Below are positions 9,091 to 17,956 of a DNA stretch of 64,000 nucleotides, piece by piece. Under the pieces are notes generated by a model, which made no database searches, was not told where the DNA came from, and saw only the letters and a list, made by a program, of their open reading frames with translations. Numbering within the stretch: position 1 is the first letter of the stretch; every line of letters begins with the position of its first letter. The translations under genes were made by a program, and so were the position numbers. Source of the DNA: Bacteroidales bacterium UBA6377 (GTDB taxonomy: Bacteria > Bacteroidota > Bacteroidia > Bacteroidales > UBA932); assembly GCA_002438805.1 (NCBI GenBank), contig DJQV01000016.1:58222-122221 (forward strand), in the 5' to 3' direction.

Positions 9091-9839
9091 AGGGAAAGGT
9101 CCAGTTCTACAGGGCAGTGGTCGGATCCATATATCTCATTGTGGATGTCCGTACCGGTGATGCGGTCACGCAGGTTGTCTGACACCAGAAAATAGTCTAT
9201 ACGCCAGCCTGCGTTCCTCTCTCGGGCGCGCATCCTGTATGACCACCAGGAATACTTGACTTCATCGGGATGCTGCTCTCTCCAGCTGTCGTGGAAGCCG
9301 GCGGCGAGCAGCTCGCTCATCTTGGTGCGCTCCTGGTCGGTGAATCCGGCGTTGAGGCGGTTTGTGGAAGGGTTCTTCAGGTCTATCTCCTCGTGGGCCA
9401 CGTTCATGTCCCCGCATATCACCACGCCTTTTCTCCCGGCAAGACCGCTCACGTAGCCCCGGAAATGGTCTTCCCATCTCATGCGGTAGTCGAGCCGGCG
9501 CAGGCCGTCCTGGGAATTGGGAGTATAGACGTTGACCAGATAGAAATCCGGCATTTCAAGGGTTATCACCCTCCCCTCCTGGTCGTGCTCTTCATTGTCC
9601 ATGCCATAACTTACCCCCACCGGGTCCAGTCTGGTGTATATAGCCGTGCCGGAATAACCTTTCTTGGCAGCATAGTTCCAGTATGAACGATAACCGTCAA
9701 ATTCCATGTCGATCTGCCCTTCCTGGAGTTTTGTCTCCTGAAGGCAGATGAAATCGGCATCGAAGCCCTTGAAGATTTCGGGAAAACCTTTCCCCGCGAC
9801 GGCGCGGAGGCCGTTGACATTCCAGCTTATGAATTTCAT
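9087..9839 (-). CDS. xth: Exodeoxyribonuclease III (AP endonuclease)
   Basis: A 250-residue enzyme of the endonuclease/exonuclease/phosphatase superfamily that cleaves abasic sites and degrades 3' ends in base excision repair. Visible motifs: N-terminal WNVNGLRA (metal-binding Asn), LQETKLQ (catalytic Glu), GDMNVAHEEIDLKNP (Asp/Asn of the active site), and C-terminal GSDHCPVELDL with the catalytic Asp-His. Length is usual for the family. It is divergent from cysS with about 54 bases between the starts, and converges on the DUF368 gene with a four-base stop overlap. Confidence 0.95.
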   Translation of the reverse strand: MKFISWNVNGLRAVAGKGFPEIFKGFDADFICLQETKLQEGQIDMEFDGYRSYWNYAAKKGYSGTAIYTRLDPVGVSYGMDNEEHDQEGRVITLEMPDFYLVNVYTPNSQDGLRRLDYRMRWEDHFRGYVSGLAGRKGVVICGDMNVAHEEIDLKNPSTNRLNAGFTDQERTKMSELLAAGFHDSWREQHPDEVKYSWWSYRMRARERNAGWRIDYFLVSDNLRDRITGTDIHNEIYGSDHCPVELDLSL

Positions 9840-9893
9840 AAGACGAAAGTACGCAATTTATTTGTATATTCGTGGGCTTATCGATTATTAGCA

Positions 9894-11420
9894 ATGAGAG
9901 ATCTTAGCCTTACCAATACCCTTTCGCGCAAAAAGGAACTTTTCGTGCCCATCAACCCGGGCCATGTCGGAATGTATGTTTGCGGTCCTACCGTCTATGG
10001 TGACGCCCATCTGGGGCACGCAAGACCGGGAGTGACTTACGATGTCCTCAGCAAGCTGCTGCGGCACCTTGGATACAAGGTGCGCTATGTGCGCAACATC
10101 ACGGATGTCGGTCATCTTGAGCACGATGCTGATGAAGGCGAGGACAAGATAGCAAAGAAAGCCAGACTTGAGCAGCTTGAGCCGATGGAGGTTGTGCAGA
10201 CCTACACGTTCCGCTACCACGAGGCGATGCGAATGCTCAACGTGGCCCCTCCGTCCATCGAACCGAGGGCTTCAGGACATATCATAGAGCAGATCGAAGC
10301 CATCAAGAAGATTCTTGATGCAGGCTACGCATACGTGAGCAACGGCAGCGTCTACTTCGATGTGGAGAAATACAACAAGAAATATCACTATGGAGTCCTG
10401 TCCGGACGCAATCTGGACGACACACTCGAAGGCACCCGCAGCCTCGACGGGCAGTCCGACAAACACGCTCCGTATGACTTCGCGCTGTGGAAAAAGGCCG
10501 AGCCTCAGCACATCATGCGTTGGCCGTCCCCTTGGGGAGAGGGATTTCCGGGCTGGCATCTTGAGTGCTCCGTGATGGGAGAGAAGTATCTCGGGCGCGA
10601 GTTCGACATCCACGGAGGCGGGATGGATCTGATGTTCCCGCACCACGAGTGCGAAATCGCGCAGAACGAAGCGATGCGCGGCACTCCGGGTGTACACTAT
10701 TGGGTCCACAACAACATGATCACCATCAACGGGCAGAAGATGGGCAAGTCCCTGGGCAACTTCATCACGCTGCCACAACTTTTCGCCGGTGACCATCCGA
10801 AACTCGAGCAGGCCTACAGCCCGATGACAGTACGATTCTTCATCCTCCAGGCCCATTACCGCAGCACTCTCGACTTCTCCAACGAGGCTCTCCAGGCTTC
10901 GGAGAAAGGGCTCAAGAGGCTGATGCAGGCCGCAAAGGATCTTTATGCAATGGCTGGGAAGTCCATCCCACAGTACCAGTACGGAGAGCAGGTAATCGCT
11001 GCCGCCCCGGACAACTGTCCGGCGGAGAACGCTGACGTGAAAGCCATATTCGACGGTGTCTACGATGCGCTCTGCGATGACATGAACACCCCGGTGGCTC
11101 TTGCCCATATTGCGGAGGCCGTACGTCTAGTGAACTCTGCCAAAGCGAAGCAGTTGAGTCTCGGGAAGGGCGACATGCAGACCCTCGTGCAGATTTTCGA
11201 CGACATAGTCTTCGGAGTCCTCGGCCTCAAGGACGAAGATGCCGCGGCCGGCTCTGACGGCAAGGTGATCGGAGGCCTGATGGACATGGTGCTGGAACAG
11301 CGCGCTGCTGCCAAGGCAGCCAAAGACTGGGCCGTCTCCGACCACATCCGCGACTCCCTCAAAGCCCTCGGCATCCAGGTCAAGGACACCAAGGACGGCG
11401 CCGAATGGACGATTGAGTAG
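9894..11420 (+). CDS. cysS: Cysteinyl-tRNA synthetase
   Basis: A 508-residue class I aminoacyl-tRNA synthetase charging tRNA-Cys. The zinc ligand Cys30 is in MYVCGPTVYG, the HIGH-type motif is HLGH at residues 39-42, and further zinc ligands lie in WHLECS and the MFPHHECE segment. The KMSKS-type loop is KMGKS at 282-286; Gly in place of Ser at this position is common in Bacteroidota CysRS. The C-terminal helical anticodon domain is complete. No clear promoter: a TATATTCG box about 21 nt before the ATG is one mismatch from the -7 consensus. Converges on the YitT gene. Confidence 0.97.
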   Translation: MRDLSLTNTLSRKKELFVPINPGHVGMYVCGPTVYGDAHLGHARPGVTYDVLSKLLRHLGYKVRYVRNITDVGHLEHDADEGEDKIAKKARLEQLEPMEVVQTYTFRYHEAMRMLNVAPPSIEPRASGHIIEQIEAIKKILDAGYAYVSNGSVYFDVEKYNKKYHYGVLSGRNLDDTLEGTRSLDGQSDKHAPYDFALWKKAEPQHIMRWPSPWGEGFPGWHLECSVMGEKYLGREFDIHGGGMDLMFPHHECEIAQNEAMRGTPGVHYWVHNNMITINGQKMGKSLGNFITLPQLFAGDHPKLEQAYSPMTVRFFILQAHYRSTLDFSNEALQASEKGLKRLMQAAKDLYAMAGKSIPQYQYGEQVIAAAPDNCPAENADVKAIFDGVYDALCDDMNTPVALAHIAEAVRLVNSAKAKQLSLGKGDMQTLVQIFDDIVFGVLGLKDEDAAAGSDGKVIGGLMDMVLEQRAAAKAAKDWAVSDHIRDSLKALGIQVKDTKDGAEWTIE

Positions 11421-11428
11421 TCTGACTA

Positions 11429-12355
11429 CTACTTCTTCTTCAGGCCCTTGTGGTCACTCCAGAGGCCGTAGACCTCACTGACGTTGCCGGCGGTGATGAA
11501 CGCCTTGATATCATTGTCGCGGATGTACCCCATCAGAGAGGCGAACTCATTCTGGGTCAGAAGAGTCTGTATCTCCATGTACTTCTCCCCACTATAGCCT
11601 CCCGTCACCTCGTAAAGCGTGCAGCCCCGGACAATATCTTCAATGATATACCGACGCAGCCTCTCATGCTCCTTCGATATGATGCAGACCCGCTTGCGGC
11701 GGCTGAGAGAAGCCATGAAGTAGTTGACAATGACACCGTTGATCCATGTGCCGATAAGACCGATGATCACAAGACGGAACGGATTGATGAAAAAAGCCGT
11801 GCAACATATCATCACCCCTGCGATCGTCACCGACATCCCCATGTCGAAGTGAAAATACTTGTTGAGGATCTTGGCTATTATGTCAAGTCCCCCGGTCGAA
11901 GCGTTGATACGGAAAAGAATCGCCTGCGAGGCGCTCAAAACCAGCACAAAACAGAGCAGGTCAAACCACAGGTTGCCCATCATGGAAGAGGCCCCCGGCT
12001 CCATCAGATTCTGATAAGGGCAGATCTTCTCCCACAAATCCATCATGGGGCCCAGAACCAGTGCGGCATAAGCCGTCTTGACCCCGAACTCCGGCCCAAT
12101 CAAGATATACGCCACAACAAGAAGTATAGCATTGATTATCAGAACCACAGTGGAAACTTTGACAACAATGCCCATGTTGGCAAGCACCCCGCTTATGACA
12201 ATCGACAAGCCGGAGATGCTGCCTACCACAAGTTTGCTGGGCACAAGGAAATAGTATACCGCAGCAGCAGCAATAAACATGGCTACGGAAATCGTGAGCA
12301 TGTCTCTCCAGAATTTTGGAGTCTTGACAGAGGCCCAAAGAGAAGTGTCTTTCAT
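11429..12355 (-). CDS. YitT family membrane protein (DUF161 + DUF2179)
   Basis: A 308-residue protein with five or six membrane helices in the first about 210 residues (YitT/DUF161) and a cytoplasmic C-terminal DUF2179 domain beginning near the RRKRVCIISKEHERLRR stretch; the repeated small-residue pattern (SISGLSIVISG, INASTGGLDIIAKIL) fits the family. The function of YitT proteins is not settled; transport has been proposed. Eight bases separate its stop from the cysS stop on the opposite strand. The start ATG lies about 33 bases after the nfnB stop, so it could be the last gene of that operon. Confidence 0.8.
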   Translation of the reverse strand: MKDTSLWASVKTPKFWRDMLTISVAMFIAAAAVYYFLVPSKLVVGSISGLSIVISGVLANMGIVVKVSTVVLIINAILLVVAYILIGPEFGVKTAYAALVLGPMMDLWEKICPYQNLMEPGASSMMGNLWFDLLCFVLVLSASQAILFRINASTGGLDIIAKILNKYFHFDMGMSVTIAGVMICCTAFFINPFRLVIIGLIGTWINGVIVNYFMASLSRRKRVCIISKEHERLRRYIIEDIVRGCTLYEVTGGYSGEKYMEIQTLLTQNEFASLMGYIRDNDIKAFITAGNVSEVYGLWSDHKGLKKK

Positions 12356-12388
12356 TATGGTCGGTTATTAGTGTGTTTTTCCAAAATC

Positions 12389-13789
12389 TTATCGGGAACC
12401 TTTCAAATACCCGTCTATCGCCTTTGCGGCCCGGCGCCCGGCTCCCATGGCAAGTATCACCGTGGCGGCACCTGTGACGGCATCTCCACCGGCAAATACC
12501 CCGGGACGCGTCGTCACGCCAGACTCATCCGCCACGAGGCCCCCGCGACGGTTGGTCTCAAGACCAGGTGTAGTCCTTGAAATCAGAGGATTGGAAGTAG
12601 TACCAAGGGCCATTATTACCGTATCGGTCTCCACCTCAAACTCCGACCCCTCTATTGGCACAGGGCTGCGCCGTCCGCTCGCATCAGGCTCTCCGAGCTC
12701 CATGCGTATACAGCGCAAGGCCTTGACCCAGCCGCGCTCGTCACCGATAATCTCCACAGGATTTGTGAGCAGGTCGAAAACAATCCCCTCATCCTTGGCG
12801 TGGTGTACTTCTTCCCTGCGGGCAGGCAGTTCCGCTTCCGTGCGGCGATATACAATATGGACCTCTGCCCCGAGACGCAGGGCAGTGCGCGCAGCATCCA
12901 TGGCCACATTGCCGCCTCCCACGACGCAGACCTTCTTTCCGGCATGGATCGGGGTCAGATAATCATTCCTCCAGGCGCACATCAGGTTGCTCCGCGTCAG
13001 GAACTCGTTGGCCGAGAACACCCCGCAGAGGTTCTCCCCCGGGATGCCCATGAACTTCGGAAGTCCGGCACCACTCCCCACAAAGACAGCCATGAAGCCC
13101 ATCTCTCCCATAAGCGAATCTACAGTCACAGTCCTGCCGACAATCACATCGGTCATTATCTTCACTCCAAGCCGTACCACATCTTGAATCTCCCCGCGGA
13201 GAACTTTCTCCTTAGGAAGACGGAACTCCGGGATGCCGTATTCGAGCACTCCCCCGGCCTTGTGCAGAGCCTCGAAAATCGTCACGTCGTAGCCGAGCTT
13301 GGCCAAATCGGAGGCGCAGGCAAGTCCGGCAGGACCGGATCCTATGACAGCGACTTTCAGGCCATTAGGGGCAACCGTCAAACCCGTCTCCGTAGAGTCC
13401 GCTCCGCGATGCTCCCGCATATAATCGGCCACAAACCTCTCCAGTTTGCCGATCGCCACAGGCTCCCCCTTGACACCAAGCACACAACTACCCTCACACT
13501 GGGTCTCCTGCGGGCACACACGTCCGCAGACCGCGGGCAATGACGAATCCTGAGCTATGACATCAGCCGCCCCGGCAATATCACCGGAACGCAGATGCGC
13601 GATGAAATCAGGAATCTTCAAGCCTACAGGGCAGGCCCCCACGCAGCGGGGGTTGCGGCAATGCAGACAACGTGAAGCTTCAAGCAAAGCCTCCTGCTCA
13701 TCATATCCATAGCAAACCTCATCAAAATTGGTCGCACGAACCTTCGGATCCTGCTCACGCACAGGCACTCTCGGTATCCTATCTGCCAT
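12389..13789 (-). CDS. NfnB-type large subunit (NADPH-linked; GltD-like flavoprotein)
   Basis: A 466-residue iron-sulfur flavoprotein of the glutamate-synthase small-subunit family. The N-terminus has cysteine clusters CLHCRNPRCVGACPVG and VCGRVCPQETQCEGSC for [4Fe-4S] centres; two Rossmann motifs follow (VIGSGPAGLACASDLA for FAD, VVGGGNVAMDAARTAL for NADP). With the adjacent small subunit this is the NfnAB arrangement, which couples NADH, NADPH and ferredoxin by flavin-based bifurcation. A glutamate synthase small subunit is the alternative, but no large subunit is adjacent. ATG at 13789 overlaps the nfnA stop (TAATG); a start at 13813 is possible. Confidence 0.8.
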   Translation of the reverse strand: MADRIPRVPVREQDPKVRATNFDEVCYGYDEQEALLEASRCLHCRNPRCVGACPVGLKIPDFIAHLRSGDIAGAADVIAQDSSLPAVCGRVCPQETQCEGSCVLGVKGEPVAIGKLERFVADYMREHRGADSTETGLTVAPNGLKVAVIGSGPAGLACASDLAKLGYDVTIFEALHKAGGVLEYGIPEFRLPKEKVLRGEIQDVVRLGVKIMTDVIVGRTVTVDSLMGEMGFMAVFVGSGAGLPKFMGIPGENLCGVFSANEFLTRSNLMCAWRNDYLTPIHAGKKVCVVGGGNVAMDAARTALRLGAEVHIVYRRTEAELPARREEVHHAKDEGIVFDLLTNPVEIIGDERGWVKALRCIRMELGEPDASGRRSPVPIEGSEFEVETDTVIMALGTTSNPLISRTTPGLETNRRGGLVADESGVTTRPGVFAGGDAVTGAATVILAMGAGRRAAKAIDGYLKGSR

Positions 13790-14652
13790 TATTTTCCTCT
13801 CCCTATTCTGCATTTATGATTTTTCATCGCCTCTGCCTCCTCGGCTTTATATTGGCCCTGACGGCGCATGGCCTCATCAAAATCCACCTCTGCTCCGTTG
13901 AACTCCGGCCCCTCCACGCAGGCGAACCTCGTCCTTCCGGCCACGCTCACCCTGCAAGCCCCGCACATCCCGGTGCCGTCCACCATCAAGGTATTGAGAC
14001 TCACCGTGATCGGCAGGCCGAGCTTCATGGCAGTGAGAGTCGTGAACTTCATCATAATCATCGGTCCTATGGCGACCGCCATGGTGTAGCTGCGCCCCTC
14101 CTCACGGACAAGCTTCTCAAGCAGGGCGGTGACCATCCCATGGAAGCCCTCACTGCCGTCATCGGTGCATATAAACAGATTGTCGCACACCGCAGACATC
14201 TCCTCCTTATAAATCAATATGTCCTTGGTCTTGGCACCTATTATTACATCCACCTTGGCGCCATGAGCGTGCAGCCACTTGGCCTGAGGATACACCGGTG
14301 CTGTCCCGACACCGCCGGCAATAAATATATACCTGCAGCCGGCGAGCTGCTCCCCCGAAAATGAGACAAACTCGGAAGGATGCCCAAGAGGCCCCGCCAC
14401 ATCGCGGAAACACTCACCCGGCTCGAATGACAATATATCAGTCGTGGACGCACCTATCTTCTGCGTGACAATCGTCACACTTCCTTCCTTCGCATCGTAG
14501 TCACTTATCGTCAATGGAATACGCTCCCCCTTCTCATCGGGGAGAACCATCAGGAACTGTCCAGGCTTGGCCACACTCGCGAGCAGCGGCGCTTTCACTT
14601 TCATCCGACAGATTGTCGGAGTCAGCATCTCTTTGGTTATGATTTCATACAT
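13789..14652 (-). CDS. NfnA-type small subunit (FAD/[2Fe-2S] oxidoreductase)
   Basis: A 287-residue ferredoxin-NADP reductase-fold protein of the dihydroorotate dehydrogenase electron-transfer (PyrK-like) family. It shows the FAD-binding barrel (GQFLMVLPDEKGERIPLTIS), the nucleotide-binding GGVGTAPVYP motif and, near the C-terminus, a cysteine cluster MCGACRVSVAG...FACVEGP for [2Fe-2S]. In NfnAB it is the NADH-reacting subunit. ATG at 14652 is chosen over an upstream TTG because a full promoter ends only 8 bases before it. It is followed by nfnB with a TAATG overlap. SudA-type sulfide dehydrogenase naming is the main alternative. Confidence 0.8.
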   Translation of the reverse strand: MYEIITKEMLTPTICRMKVKAPLLASVAKPGQFLMVLPDEKGERIPLTISDYDAKEGSVTIVTQKIGASTTDILSFEPGECFRDVAGPLGHPSEFVSFSGEQLAGCRYIFIAGGVGTAPVYPQAKWLHAHGAKVDVIIGAKTKDILIYKEEMSAVCDNLFICTDDGSEGFHGMVTALLEKLVREEGRSYTMAVAIGPMIMMKFTTLTAMKLGLPITVSLNTLMVDGTGMCGACRVSVAGRTRFACVEGPEFNGAEVDFDEAMRRQGQYKAEEAEAMKNHKCRIGRGK

Positions 14653-14660
14653 TATGAATC

Positions 14661-14691
14661 CAAAAATAATCAATCTGTAAAAAAGATGCAA
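14661..14691 (-). promoter_or_regulatory. Promoter of the nfnAB-type operon
   Basis: Minus strand -33 TTG (14689-14691), 20-nt spacer, -7 TATTTTTG (14661-14668): a full match. The nfnA ATG follows the -7 box by 8 nt, again giving a very short or absent leader. Confidence 0.75.
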
Positions 14692-14702
14692 TAAGCATAA
14701 AC

Positions 14703-14730
14703 GAAAAAACGGCCCCTCAAAACGGAGCCG
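14703..14730 (-). terminator. Terminator after the small beta-barrel gene
   Basis: On the minus strand ACGGCTCC pairs with GGGGCCGT (one wobble pair) around a short A/T loop, followed by six T. It ends the long minus-strand run that includes the Rnf genes. Confidence 0.8.
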
Positions 14731-14751
14731 TCAATCATTGTCGAAACAAGT

Positions 14752-15195
14752 CTAGAACCTGTAACGCACGCCAAGGGCGAAGCCTGCCCAGCCGAAGCCG
14801 CCACCAGTGAAGCTGAAACCAGGTCTCCAGTCAAGAGAAACGGAGATAGGGAGAGAGAAGTTATACTCTGCACCTATCTGGCCTACAACACCGAGACCCA
14901 TCTTGGTCACAGAATTGCCGTTGTCGTCAGTGCTGCCGTAGAAGCCCACCTGAGCACCCGGGCCACCATAGAAATTGAAGTTCCCCTCTGAAGCGAAGAC
15001 GAAGTCATATACGCCAGTGAGGTAGAATCCGTTGCCGAACAGACCAAGGTCTGCCTCGACGAAATTGGTTCCGAGACCATGCTGATAAGACACCTCCGCA
15101 CCCCAAGTAGCACGGACACCGAGAGCCCTCGGCTGAGCTGAGGCTGCAACTCCGAACATAAGGATGGAGAGAGCCACGATAAGTACTTTCTTCAT
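14752..15195 (-). CDS. Small outer-membrane beta-barrel protein
   Basis: A 147-residue secreted protein with a clear signal peptide (MKKVLIVALSILMFGVAASA then Q). The mature part is a series of short amphipathic strands rich in Gly, Tyr and Phe, ending in VRYRF, a terminal aromatic typical of outer-membrane barrels. Its size suggests an eight-stranded barrel of the OmpX/OmpW-like kind. It begins 32 bases after rnfA on the same strand and is followed by a terminator, so read-through from rnf is possible; a functional link to Rnf is not evident. Confidence 0.7.
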   Translation of the reverse strand: MKKVLIVALSILMFGVAASAQPRALGVRATWGAEVSYQHGLGTNFVEADLGLFGNGFYLTGVYDFVFASEGNFNFYGGPGAQVGFYGSTDDNGNSVTKMGLGVVGQIGAEYNFSLPISVSLDWRPGFSFTGGGFGWAGFALGVRYRF

Positions 15196-15227
15196 AAAAT
15201 AAAATAATTAAAGGTCAATATGAAAGG

Positions 15228-15830
15228 TTATTTGACAATACCTGAGAACCCGAGGAACGCCATAGCCATGATGCTGACGGAAATCAGCGCGATAGGCAGC
15301 CCCCGAAAAGCCTTCGGAACGTTGTTCAATGCAAGATGCTCGCGGATGCCCGCGAACAGGCACATCGCAAGACCATACCCGAGAGATGTGGCGAGGGCAT
15401 ATACCGTCGCCTCTCCGAGATTGAGAAGATGGGCTTCACCACCGAATGTAAACTCCTTGGTGACCACTGTAATTGCCACACCGAGCACGGCGCAGTTGGT
15501 AGTGATAAGCGGAAGGAATATGCCGAGCGCCTGATAGAGCGACGGGCTTATCTTCTTGAGGACTATCTCCACCATCTGCACAAGGGCCGCAATCACAAGG
15601 ATGAACGAAATCGTCTGGAGGAACTCAAGCCCGAAAGGCAGAAGCAGATATTTGTTGAGCAGATAGGTCACGACAGTCGCCAGAGTGATCACAAAGCATA
15701 CTGCCCCGGACATGCCCGTAGCGGTGGAAAGTTTGTTGGACACTCCCAAGAACGGACAGATGCCGAGGAACTGGGAGAGGAGAACATTATTGACGAAAAT
15801 CGCCGATATGATGATAAGAATGTATTCCAT
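15228..15830 (-). CDS. rnfA: Rnf ion-translocating complex subunit A
   Basis: A 200-residue membrane protein with six hydrophobic helices, the standard RnfA size. Signatures are the N-terminal FVNNVLLSQFLGICPFLGVS and the mirrored LITTNCAVLGVAI in the second half; in this family paired Cys residues near the membrane centre (here in LGICPF and TTNCAVLG) hold a [2Fe-2S] centre with RnfE. Last gene of the rnfBCDGEA set, 8 bases after rnfE. Confidence 0.95.
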   Translation of the reverse strand: MEYILIIISAIFVNNVLLSQFLGICPFLGVSNKLSTATGMSGAVCFVITLATVVTYLLNKYLLLPFGLEFLQTISFILVIAALVQMVEIVLKKISPSLYQALGIFLPLITTNCAVLGVAITVVTKEFTFGGEAHLLNLGEATVYALATSLGYGLAMCLFAGIREHLALNNVPKAFRGLPIALISVSIMAMAFLGFSGIVK

Positions 15831-15838
15831 GACTATAT

Positions 15839-16423
15839 CTACTTTTTGGCAAGGAACTTATTGAACAGCACCATCAGATAGCCCAGCACGAGGAACGCTC
15901 CCGGCGCCATGACGAAAGCGAGTATGCCGTCTCCCGGGATGAACTTCCATCCGAATACGGAGCCGCTTCCCAGAATCTCACGGATGATGCCGATGACAGT
16001 AAGCGACATGGTGAAGCCGAGACCGATTCCAAGGCCGTCGCAAGCCGAGTCGAGAACAGAGTTCTTGTTGGCAAACGCCTCTGCACGTCCGAGCACGATA
16101 CAGTTGACCACGATAAGCGGGATGAAAAGTCCCAGAGTCTCATATACCGCCGGCACATAAGCCTGCATCAGCAGCTGAAGCACAGTAACAAAAGTCGCAA
16201 TGATGACGATATATGCCGGGATGCGGACCTTGTCCGGGACGGCAGGAGCCACCAGCGAGATGGCCATATTGCTGAGTATGAGCACAAACATCGTGGCAAG
16301 CCCCATCTCAAGTCCGTTCATCGCCGATGTGGTGGTCGCAAGTGTCGGACACATGCCGAGCACCAGCACGAAGGTCGGGTTGTCCTTGACAAAACCCTTT
16401 GTAATTAGAGAAAGCTTACTCAT
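15839..16423 (-). CDS. rnfE: Rnf complex subunit E
   Basis: A 194-residue six-helix membrane protein paralogous to RnfA. Motifs: FVKDNPTFVLVLGMCPTLATTTSA at the N-terminus and LIVVNCIVLGRAEAFA in the second half, with the two Cys proposed to bind the shared [2Fe-2S] cluster. ATG at 16423 overlaps the rnfG stop by 8 bases and is preceded by a GGAGGAAAG ribosome-binding site, which is unusually strong for this genome and decides the start against an in-frame ATG 18 bases upstream. Confidence 0.95.
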   Translation of the reverse strand: MSKLSLITKGFVKDNPTFVLVLGMCPTLATTTSAMNGLEMGLATMFVLILSNMAISLVAPAVPDKVRIPAYIVIIATFVTVLQLLMQAYVPAVYETLGLFIPLIVVNCIVLGRAEAFANKNSVLDSACDGLGIGLGFTMSLTVIGIIREILGSGSVFGWKFIPGDGILAFVMAPGAFLVLGYLMVLFNKFLAKK

Positions 16424-16982
16424 TGTCCTTTCCTCCTTCATTTGTTAAAAAACCGTACACCTTGACAGCGTTGGCCACCGCCAGCGTATAAGCTCTGGAC
16501 GTGATGGTGGACGCAGTTATGGCGTCGATATCACCCCCGTCCTTGGTCACAGCCAGCCGGGTCGAAGCCGGGTCAAGATTGCGGAACTGCCCGAGGAAGC
16601 CCTCGTCGTTCTGGCACTTGGCCCCGAGTCCCGGGGTCTCGCTGTGGGAGATGACAGAAGTATTGTAGACCTTGCCGTCTGAGGTGATGCCGGCCATAAC
16701 CGCCAGAGCCCCTCCGAACCCATTGGTCACGGAGATGATGGCGTAGCCGGACGAAGTCTTGTAATACGTGTACTCCACACCTTCGAATGTCGCGGACGCC
16801 TCCGTCACATCGCCTGTAAACTCGGGAAGCACCTTGGCGATAGCCTTGTTGGTCTTGGCCTGTTGCGCGGCTTTGACAGGCTCCAGCGTCACGGCGTAAG
16901 CCACACCGAGCACCGCTGAGCAGATGAGACATACCAGCGTGAGGCACAGAGCCATGTTTTTAAGAGTTGATTGTGCAGCCAT
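16416..16982 (-). CDS. rnfG: Rnf complex subunit G (FMN protein)
   Basis: A 188-residue protein with one N-terminal membrane anchor (MALCLTLVCLICSAVLGVAYAV) and a periplasmic FMN-binding domain. In RnfG/NqrC the flavin is attached covalently to a Thr of an [ST]GAT motif; here the aligned stretch reads DAITASTITSRAY, with Thr kept but the usual Gly-Ala replaced by Ala-Ser. SETPGLGAK, conserved in the family, is intact. ATG at 16982 starts two bases after the rnfD stop; an in-frame upstream start would overlap rnfD. Confidence 0.9.
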   Translation of the reverse strand: MAAQSTLKNMALCLTLVCLICSAVLGVAYAVTLEPVKAAQQAKTNKAIAKVLPEFTGDVTEASATFEGVEYTYYKTSSGYAIISVTNGFGGALAVMAGITSDGKVYNTSVISHSETPGLGAKCQNDEGFLGQFRNLDPASTRLAVTKDGGDIDAITASTITSRAYTLAVANAVKVYGFLTNEGGKDNE

Positions 16983-16984
16983 TT

Positions 16985-17956
16985 CTATGCCCTCCCGTAT
17001 TTTTTCTGGTGAAACCAATTATTGAGAAGAGGCACGGTGCAGTTCATGATGAGGATCGCGAACGACATGCCTTCAGGATAAGACCCGAAGAAACGGATCA
17101 GCACCACAAGCAGGCCGATCCCGATTCCATAGACCACTCCGCCGGCCGTGCTCATAGGCGAGGTCACATAGTCGGTCGCCATGAAGCATGAGCCGAGAAC
17201 CATACCTCCGGTGAGAAGATTGAATATCGGGTCGGTGTAAGTGGAAGAATCAACGAGCCAGAGAATACCGGAGAACACGAACACGGTGGCGAAAATACTG
17301 AGCGGAATCCAGATCTTCACATCCTTACGGACAAGAAGATAGACAAAACCGGCCAGCAGAGCCAGAGTGGAAATCTCACCTGCCGATCCACCTATGTTGA
17401 GGAACAGGGTGCGCAGGTAGTCGGTACCCGCCACAGCCTCGACTCCCCCTTCGGCATAACGCCCGAGAAGAGTCGCCCCGGACACAGCATCCGTGGCATG
17501 GATGAAACCGGGAGTCACCGTCCAGTCGGTCATATAGGTAGGGAAAGATATCAGCAGGAACACACGGCCCGCGATCGCAGGATTGAAGATGTTCTGCCCG
17601 ATGCCGCCGAAAGTCATCTTGACGACGCCGATGGAGAACAGAGCCCCTATCAGCACGACCCACCATGGAGTAGTCACAGGCAGGTTCATGGCCAGAAGAA
17701 GTCCGGTCACAGCGGCAGAGAGGTCAGAAATCGTCGAAGGCCGCTTGAGCAGCCACTTTGTCACAGCCCACTCGACCAGCACGCAGGAGGCGATGCTGAC
17801 CGCGAGCACAAGAAGCTCCGCCCAGCCGTAGAAGAGCACGGAAATGATTGCCGCCGGAGCAAGTGCTATGAGCACATCCCTCATTACCGAGCGGGTGGAG
17901 ACATCCGCGTGTATGTGCGGAGACGGAGAAACAAGCAATTTTCCCATATTATTCAT
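16985..17956 (-). CDS. rnfD: Rnf complex subunit D (FMN protein)
   Basis: A 323-residue membrane protein with about ten helices in the NqrB/RnfD family. It begins with the family signature LLVSPSPHIHAD, and has the covalent FMN site SGAT in TDAVSGATLLGRY. A GGIGQNIFNPA segment and a late GCxGD-like MATDYVTSPMS region are also typical. Start at 17956 (ATG AAT AAT ATG) overlaps the rnfC stop by 8 bases; the ATG at 17947, one base after that stop, is an equally possible start. Confidence 0.94.
   Translation of the reverse strand: MNNMGKLLVSPSPHIHADVSTRSVMRDVLIALAPAAIISVLFYGWAELLVLAVSIASCVLVEWAVTKWLLKRPSTISDLSAAVTGLLLAMNLPVTTPWWVVLIGALFSIGVVKMTFGGIGQNIFNPAIAGRVFLLISFPTYMTDWTVTPGFIHATDAVSGATLLGRYAEGGVEAVAGTDYLRTLFLNIGGSAGEISTLALLAGFVYLLVRKDVKIWIPLSIFATVFVFSGILWLVDSSTYTDPIFNLLTGGMVLGSCFMATDYVTSPMSTAGGVVYGIGIGLLVVLIRFFGSYPEGMSFAILIMNCTVPLLNNWFHQKKYGRA

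Noticed and set aside
12389..14652. Glutamate synthase assignment for the flavoprotein pair
   Set aside because: No large GltB subunit is adjacent, and the partner gene is of the PyrK-like type expected for NfnA; kept only as an alternative name.
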